In this document: positions 60,801-64,000 of the stretch, piece after piece
Numbering within the stretch: the stretch's first letter is position 1
Layout: the number at the start of each line of letters is the position of its first letter
DNA from: Streptomyces sp. NBC_00239
Lineage (GTDB): Bacteria > Actinomycetota > Actinomycetes > Streptomycetales > Streptomycetaceae
Assembly (NCBI RefSeq): GCF_036194065.1
Contig: NZ_CP108095.1
Location: forward strand, 7,688,001-7,752,000
Length of the DNA: 64,000 bases
Direction: 5' to 3'
The notes under the pieces: generated by a model
The model's input: only the letters and a program-made list of their open reading frames with translations
What the model was told of the DNA's origin: nothing
Database searches by the model: none
Position numbers and translations under genes: made by a program

Positions 60801-62770
60801 GGGAAGAGGAGCGCGAGCTTCCCGCCGGGTTCGGCAGCGTACGGCCCGAGGAGCGGCCGGGGCGTGAACCACACCCCGCCCCGGCCCCGCCAGGGGCGGG
60901 CGCGGGCGAGGACCTTCGCGGCGAGCGCCCGTCGCTCCGCGGTCGGATCGGCGATCGCCAGCCGGCACGGACCACCGTGCTCGGCCGCGGTGGACGCGGA
61001 GGCGGACGTGGCGATAGAGGCGGCGGACGTGGCGGTGGAGGCGGCGACGGTGTCCTGCGCGGACCCGTGGTGTGGCGTGGGCGCGGGTCCGTGATCAGGG
61101 GTGGGACCGTGACCGGGGGTGGACCCGTGGCCGGACGTGTTCCCGAACACGGGCTCGGGGTCCGTTGCGGCCAGGAGCCGGGCCAGCGCCTCGGGGGTCT
61201 CGGCCGTGAGGAGGAGTACGGATGCGGAGGCCGGGGCGGCGTCGGCGGGCCGGCGCGGGCGGACCGTGGTGCGCGCGGTGCCGCGCGGAGCGGAGCCCGA
61301 GACCGGCAGGGGCAGGAACCGGCGGGCCGGAAGCGGCGTCGCCGCACGGGCGCCGGGAGCCTCCTCCAGGATGACGTGGGCGTTGATGCCCCCGAACCCG
61401 AAGGCGTTCACCGCGGCCCGGCGCGGTGCCCGGCCCGGCTCCCAGGGCTCGGCCGCGTGGACCGGGCGCATCCGGGTCCGGGCCAGGCCCTCGTGCGGAT
61501 CGTCGAGGTGGAGGGTCGGCGGCAGCACCCCCTCGTGGACGGCGAGCGCTGCCTTGATCAGTCCGGCCATGCCGGAGGCCTGCATGGTGTGCCCGAGCAT
61601 CGACTTGACCGAGCCCAGCGCGACGGCCCCGGCAGCGGCACCCCGTTGCCCGAACACCCGCTCCAGGGTGGCGAGTTCGGCCTCGTCACCGACCGGCGTC
61701 CCGGTTCCGTGTGCCTCCAGGAGGCCGATCGACCCGGCGGCCTGCGGGTCGAGGCCCGCCGCCGCCCAGGCCCGTTCCAGCGCCTGCACCTGACCGTCCA
61801 CCAACGGGCTCATCAGGCTCGCCGCGCGGCCGTCGCCCGCGACACCGACCCCGCGTATCACCGCGTACACCCGGTCGCCGTCCCGCTGCGCGTCCGCGAG
61901 CCGCTTGAGCAGCACCACACCCGTCCCCTCGGACAGGAGCGTGCCGTCGGCCCGCCGGTCGAAGGGGCGGATGTGCTCGCTGGGGCTCAGCGCGCCCAAC
62001 TGGGTGAACACGCTCCACAGCGTGGCGATGTGGCAGTGGTGGACGGCCCCCGCCACGACCAGGTCGCAGCGGTCGGCGGCCAGCAGGCCGACCGCCTGGT
62101 CCACGGCCAGCAGCGACGACGCGCACGCCGCGTCCAGGGTGTAGGCGGGGCCGCGGAAATCGAGCCGGTTGGCGGTCCGGGCCGCGGTGAAGCTCGGCAC
62201 CAGACCGATGGACGCCTCCGGCTGCTCCGGGCCCAGGGCGCCCTGGAAGGCCTCCCTGATCGCGGCGATCCGGGCATCACCCAGATCGGGTGCCAGCTCG
62301 CGCAAGGTCGCACTCAACTGATGTGCCGTGCGCACCCGTTGGTCGAGGCGCGCGGTCGCCACTCCCATGAATCCGCCCCGGCCCAGCACCACGCCGATCC
62401 GGGACCGGTCGGCGGGCAGCCGGTCCTCGCCGCCCGCGTCGGCGATGGCCTCGGCGGTCGCGTGCAGGGCCAGCAACTGGTCCGGCTCGGCGCCGGACAC
62501 GGCGGCGGGCATGATGCCGAAGCGGGTCGGGTCGAAGGCGGCGAGGTCGTCGACGAAGCCGCCGCGCCGGCAGTAGAAGCGGTCGCTGCCGGGCGGACCG
62601 TCGGGGGCGTAGTACACCTTCGGATCCCAACGCCCGGGCGGCACCTCGGTGATGGCGTCGACACCGGCGAACAGGTTGTGCCGGTACGCGGCGAGGTCAC
62701 CGGCGCCCGGGAACACGGCGCCCATGCCGACGATCGCGGCATCGGTGGGACGAGGACGGGGCTCAGCCAT
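57857..62770 (-). CDS. KS-AT-DH-phosphopantetheinyl transferase megasynthase
   Basis: 1637 aa. KS about 10-470 with Cys216 (TLDAACASS), His354 (EAHGTGTPVGD) and His394 (SMLGHTMQASG). A His/Ser/Ala/Thr-rich linker 490-600. AT about 650-950 with Ser719 (GHSLGEW) and His821 (FRSGFHTPMW). DH about 1098-1355 with His1115 (VRDHCVYLQ) and Asp1272 (LLDAAGQLLGHW). Sfp-type PPTase about 1400-1600 with VGIDVEPV (Asp1489, Glu1491) and WCAKEAAAK (Glu1536, Lys1540). No KR, ACP or TE inside. The KS opening (AIVGMGAVFPGAGDLAAYRHNL) is PUFA/hglE-like. A DH-PPTase C-terminus recalls enediyne synthases, but the order lacks ACP-KR. Codon 1004 is TTA (59759-59761). Confidence 0.93.
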   Translation of the reverse strand: MAEPRPRPTDAAIVGMGAVFPGAGDLAAYRHNLFAGVDAITEVPPGRWDPKVYYAPDGPPGSDRFYCRRGGFVDDLAAFDPTRFGIMPAAVSGAEPDQLLALHATAEAIADAGGEDRLPADRSRIGVVLGRGGFMGVATARLDQRVRTAHQLSATLRELAPDLGDARIAAIREAFQGALGPEQPEASIGLVPSFTAARTANRLDFRGPAYTLDAACASSLLAVDQAVGLLAADRCDLVVAGAVHHCHIATLWSVFTQLGALSPSEHIRPFDRRADGTLLSEGTGVVLLKRLADAQRDGDRVYAVIRGVGVAGDGRAASLMSPLVDGQVQALERAWAAAGLDPQAAGSIGLLEAHGTGTPVGDEAELATLERVFGQRGAAAGAVALGSVKSMLGHTMQASGMAGLIKAALAVHEGVLPPTLHLDDPHEGLARTRMRPVHAAEPWEPGRAPRRAAVNAFGFGGINAHVILEEAPGARAATPLPARRFLPLPVSGSAPRGTARTTVRPRRPADAAPASASVLLLTAETPEALARLLAATDPEPVFGNTSGHGSTPGHGPTPDHGPAPTPHHGSAQDTVAASTATSAASIATSASASTAAEHGGPCRLAIADPTAERRALAAKVLARARPWRGRGGVWFTPRPLLGPYAAEPGGKLALLFPGLEPEFAPALTEVAARLGLAAPALTGGGELVERALDALATGRFFARVLTELGVEPDLFAGHSLGEWAAMVAAGMYPQDAVDTFLDSLRRPGSLEVPDLVYAALGCGAEQAGAALHGLEGVAVSHDNCPHQSVVCGPQRQISSVLGRLAAEGVPGQELPFRSGFHTPMWAPYLGQVRAAFRRLPLRPAALPVWSATTAAPYPSEPDAIRELVVRHLLEPVDFHALTLRLHAEGVRAFVSAGPGSLTGFVDDTLRGAEHLSAAASSPRLSGMDALRHLAAALWTEGLQPRWDRLTARPAPKRTGHPVRLDLGSPLVHLNGAAQALRDQWPLPNGSSHADLSPFTRLDPLPARDTLPEHGPLAAPAGTAASGIPAASGRPVLLSELDAVLDETHEAARAVAAALTAAPRPTPPMARTGAATAAGPTPALGHWAGASGPPPARPRSYTRRLSLDVLPSVRDHCVYLQPDDWPEDSDRFPVVPMTTMLELAAEAALATRPPGHLVTGFDGMRALRWLPVAPAVDVEFTTRPAADGRVRVDIGDCAQVTVRLGAGHDAPPAPDTAPLTAERPAPVSAEALYRDRWMFHGPRFAGVHEVTAVAEDGIHGVLRALPAPGALLDAAGQLLGHWMQLRLDSDRLVFPAVLERIRLYGPPPAPGTLLSATARIREVRATSVRGDVELCTPDGAVWARLEDWTYRRFAADERVWPMKFTPEVSGIGEPQPGGWCAATRRWADPASQELVMRRYLGAAERDAYERLAPRARAPWLLGRIAAKDAVRQLLWERGAGPVFPAEVTVGHDGAGRPVPGGRAAGLHLSLAHKERIAVAFAHGDGPVGIDVEPVAEDPGALIRIALTPDEHRLAERLAARDGTGLAAAVTTLWCAKEAAAKAEGTGLGGRLVRWQVSEDPAGGLRVHSPVGRTHHVRTTTYEDHLIAWTTPLTSVTPLISVTPLTVTDPPRAAVADPPAPPQAVPAGLPTPTENSHGI

Positions 62771-64000
62771 GGTGGACCCCCTGCCCGCCGGCCCCGTCCG
62801 CGCCGTCCGCCATGAGGACGACCTGCGGATCCGTCCCGTGGAGGAGTTCCGTCAGGAAGGCCTCCGTGCCCGCGTCCGGCTCGATGAGCGCGATGCCGCG
62901 CCGCGCGTACGCGCGCTCCAGCTCCGGGGTGACCATGCCGCCGGCGTCCGAGGCCCACGGACCCCAGTCGACGGCGAGGACACGGCCCGGGGAGGCCGCG
63001 GACCAGGTGTGGGCGAGGGTGTCCAGAGCGTCGTTGGCGGCCGCGTAGTCGCTCTGGCCGCGGTTGCCGTACACGCCGGCGACGCTGCCGAAGAGGACCA
63101 GGAAGGCGGGGCCGGCCGGGCCGCCCCCGCCCGCCGTGCCCGTACCCGTACCCGCGCCCCCGCTCTCGTCGGCGGCCGCGACCGAGGCCGCGAGGTTGCG
63201 GGCGCCGGCCACCTTCGTGGCGAAGACCTCGGCGAAGGACTCCGGGTCCTTGTCGCGCAGGAGGGCGTCCCGGATCAGGCCCGCGCCGTGCACGATGCCG
63301 TCCAGCCGGCCGTGCCGGGCCCGGACGTCGGCCACGACGGCGCGCACGGCGGCCTCGTCGGTGACGTCGGCGCAGTGGTAGCGCACCGACGCCGCCGTGC
63401 CGGCGAGCGCGCCCAGGGTGTCCCGTACCTCCCGGGCGGCCAGGACCCGGGAGGCGGCCGCCTCGATCTCCGCGGGCGTGCGCAGCCCTCCGGAGATCAG
63501 CGCGGCGCGCAGGGCGACCCGGTCGTGTGCCGAGGCGAGGGCGGGGTCCTCGGCAGCCTCGGGCGGGGGCGTACGGCCGATCAGCTCGACGTGGCAGCCC
63601 GTGGCGCGGGCCAAGGCGAGGGCGGCGCGGGCGGTGATGCCGCGGGCCCCGCCGGTGATCACCACCACGCCGTCGCGGTCCAGGCGGAGCCGCGGGGGCC
63701 CGGCGTCCGTGAGGGGAGCGGGCACGGTGCGCAGGACGGTCCGGGTGCCGTCGGTGTAGCCGACCGCCACCGGCTCGTCCGGGGCGCACAGTTCGGCGAG
63801 CAGGTGGGCGGCGATGCGCTCCGGGCGGTCCTTGGGATCGACGTCCACGGCCCGTACGAGGGCCCCCGGGCATTCGAGCGCGGCACTACGGGCGAACCCG
63901 CGCAGCCCGAGCCCCGGAACCGGATCCGGCGCGCCCGGACCGTGCCCGAACGCCCCGCCCGCCGCCGTGCCGACCACCAGCCACCGCACCCCGCCGACCA
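62763..64000 (-). CDS. Partial polyketide/PUFA-like synthase, C-terminal ketoreductase
   Basis: The last 412 codons of a larger gene entering from the right edge. SDR-type KR: nucleotide loop VVVITGGARGITA, VRYHCADVTDEAAVRAVV, DGIVHGAGLIRDALLRDKDPESFAEVF, and catalytic FGSVAGVYGNRGQSDYAAANDAL (Ser, Tyr, Asn all present), with the structural subdomain (LGLRGFARSAALECPG) before it. This KR form is typical of PfaA-like synthases. Stop overlaps the KS-AT-DH-PPTase start by 8 nt. GTG 63989 is an internal codon, not a start. The upstream KS/AT/ACP part is unseen. Confidence 0.9.
   Translation of the reverse strand, partial: VGGVRWLVVGTAAGGAFGHGPGAPDPVPGLGLRGFARSAALECPGALVRAVDVDPKDRPERIAAHLLAELCAPDEPVAVGYTDGTRTVLRTVPAPLTDAGPPRLRLDRDGVVVITGGARGITARAALALARATGCHVELIGRTPPPEAAEDPALASAHDRVALRAALISGGLRTPAEIEAAASRVLAAREVRDTLGALAGTAASVRYHCADVTDEAAVRAVVADVRARHGRLDGIVHGAGLIRDALLRDKDPESFAEVFATKVAGARNLAASVAAADESGGAGTGTGTAGGGGPAGPAFLVLFGSVAGVYGNRGQSDYAAANDALDTLAHTWSAASPGRVLAVDWGPWASDAGGMVTPELERAYARRGIALIEPDAGTEAFLTELLHGTDPQVVLMADGADGAGGQGVHHG

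Noticed and set aside
57857..62770. Enediyne synthase
   Set aside because: DH-PPTase end is similar, but the internal ACP and KR of PKSE are absent and no enediyne accessory genes (E3-E5 type) are visible. Kept as an architectural parallel only.
59795..62815. 1006-codon plus-strand ORF opposite the synthase
   Set aside because: High-GC shadow with no motif; the minus strand encodes intact KS and AT domains.
63987..63989. GTG start of a 408-aa ketoreductase gene
   Set aside because: It falls inside the KR fold (RWLVVGTAAGG continues an upstream strand) and the frame stays open to the window edge, so the gene is partial.

Overview
The window is about 72% GC, has dense ORFs on both strands with G/C-rich third codon positions, many GTG/TTG starts, and families largely confined to Streptomyces (DUF6230/DUF6114, DUF5954, DUF6221-like, ECF42 plus DGPF, ArsR with DUF5937). 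It is almost certainly chromosomal DNA of a Streptomyces or a very close relative. I saw no insertion sequence, integrase, CRISPR array, tRNA or replication origin.

Layout. 1-246 is the end of a ribosomal RNA operon (23S-5S spacer, 5S rRNA, terminator). 299-6050 holds two secreted proteins sharing an SH3-like C-terminal module, one joined to an NlpC/P60 hydrolase, then a very large XRE/STAND ATPase/WD40 protein with 14 blades. 6261-15777 is a mixed block: a helical-repeat membrane protein, GNAT and DUF1203 proteins, an ABC exporter preceded by a coupled small ORF and SOS-like boxes, a CDF metal exporter, a maltokinase-cap-like protein, and an ECF42 sigma factor with its DGPF partner and a matching promoter. 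16101-25715 carries a secreted M1 peptidase, an EccA-like AAA ATPase, a secreted EEP-family phosphatase or nuclease, a MurG paralogue, an FG-GAP secreted protein with a TTA codon, and a DUF4097 protein divergent from a binding protein across a GTTGCA-rich spacer.

25975-44787 is accessory and regulator-rich. Most regulators sit next to their presumed target across a short spacer with a clear palindrome: ArsR-DUF5937/MFS, CGNR zinc finger/MBL hydrolase, MerR/YhgE-Pip-like membrane protein, TetR/FAD monooxygenase. It also carries a P450, a sulfotransferase, a beta-helix protein, a second FAD monooxygenase and the C-terminal remnant of a cutA gene. 44997-51168 has a BtrH-like protein, a second FG-GAP secreted protein, a translationally coupled DUF6230-DUF6114-secreted-protein operon and its neighbouring MerR gene.

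The most interesting region is 52641-64000, a tightly overlapping minus-strand operon: the end of one polyketide or PUFA-like synthase (KR), a KS-AT-DH-phosphopantetheinyl transferase megaprotein, a discrete ACP, an alpha/beta hydrolase, a UGT-type glycosyltransferase, a zinc-motif methyltransferase with a hydrophobic N-terminal half, and a degenerate galactokinase-like protein. A secreted phosphoesterase follows 25 nt later. It looks like a glycosylated, methylated lipid or polyketide pathway, similar in outline to the hglE/PUFA-type clusters of Streptomyces. The synthase gene has an in-frame TTA codon, so its translation should depend on the bldA tRNA. The product cannot be read from the sequence and the cluster continues beyond the right edge.
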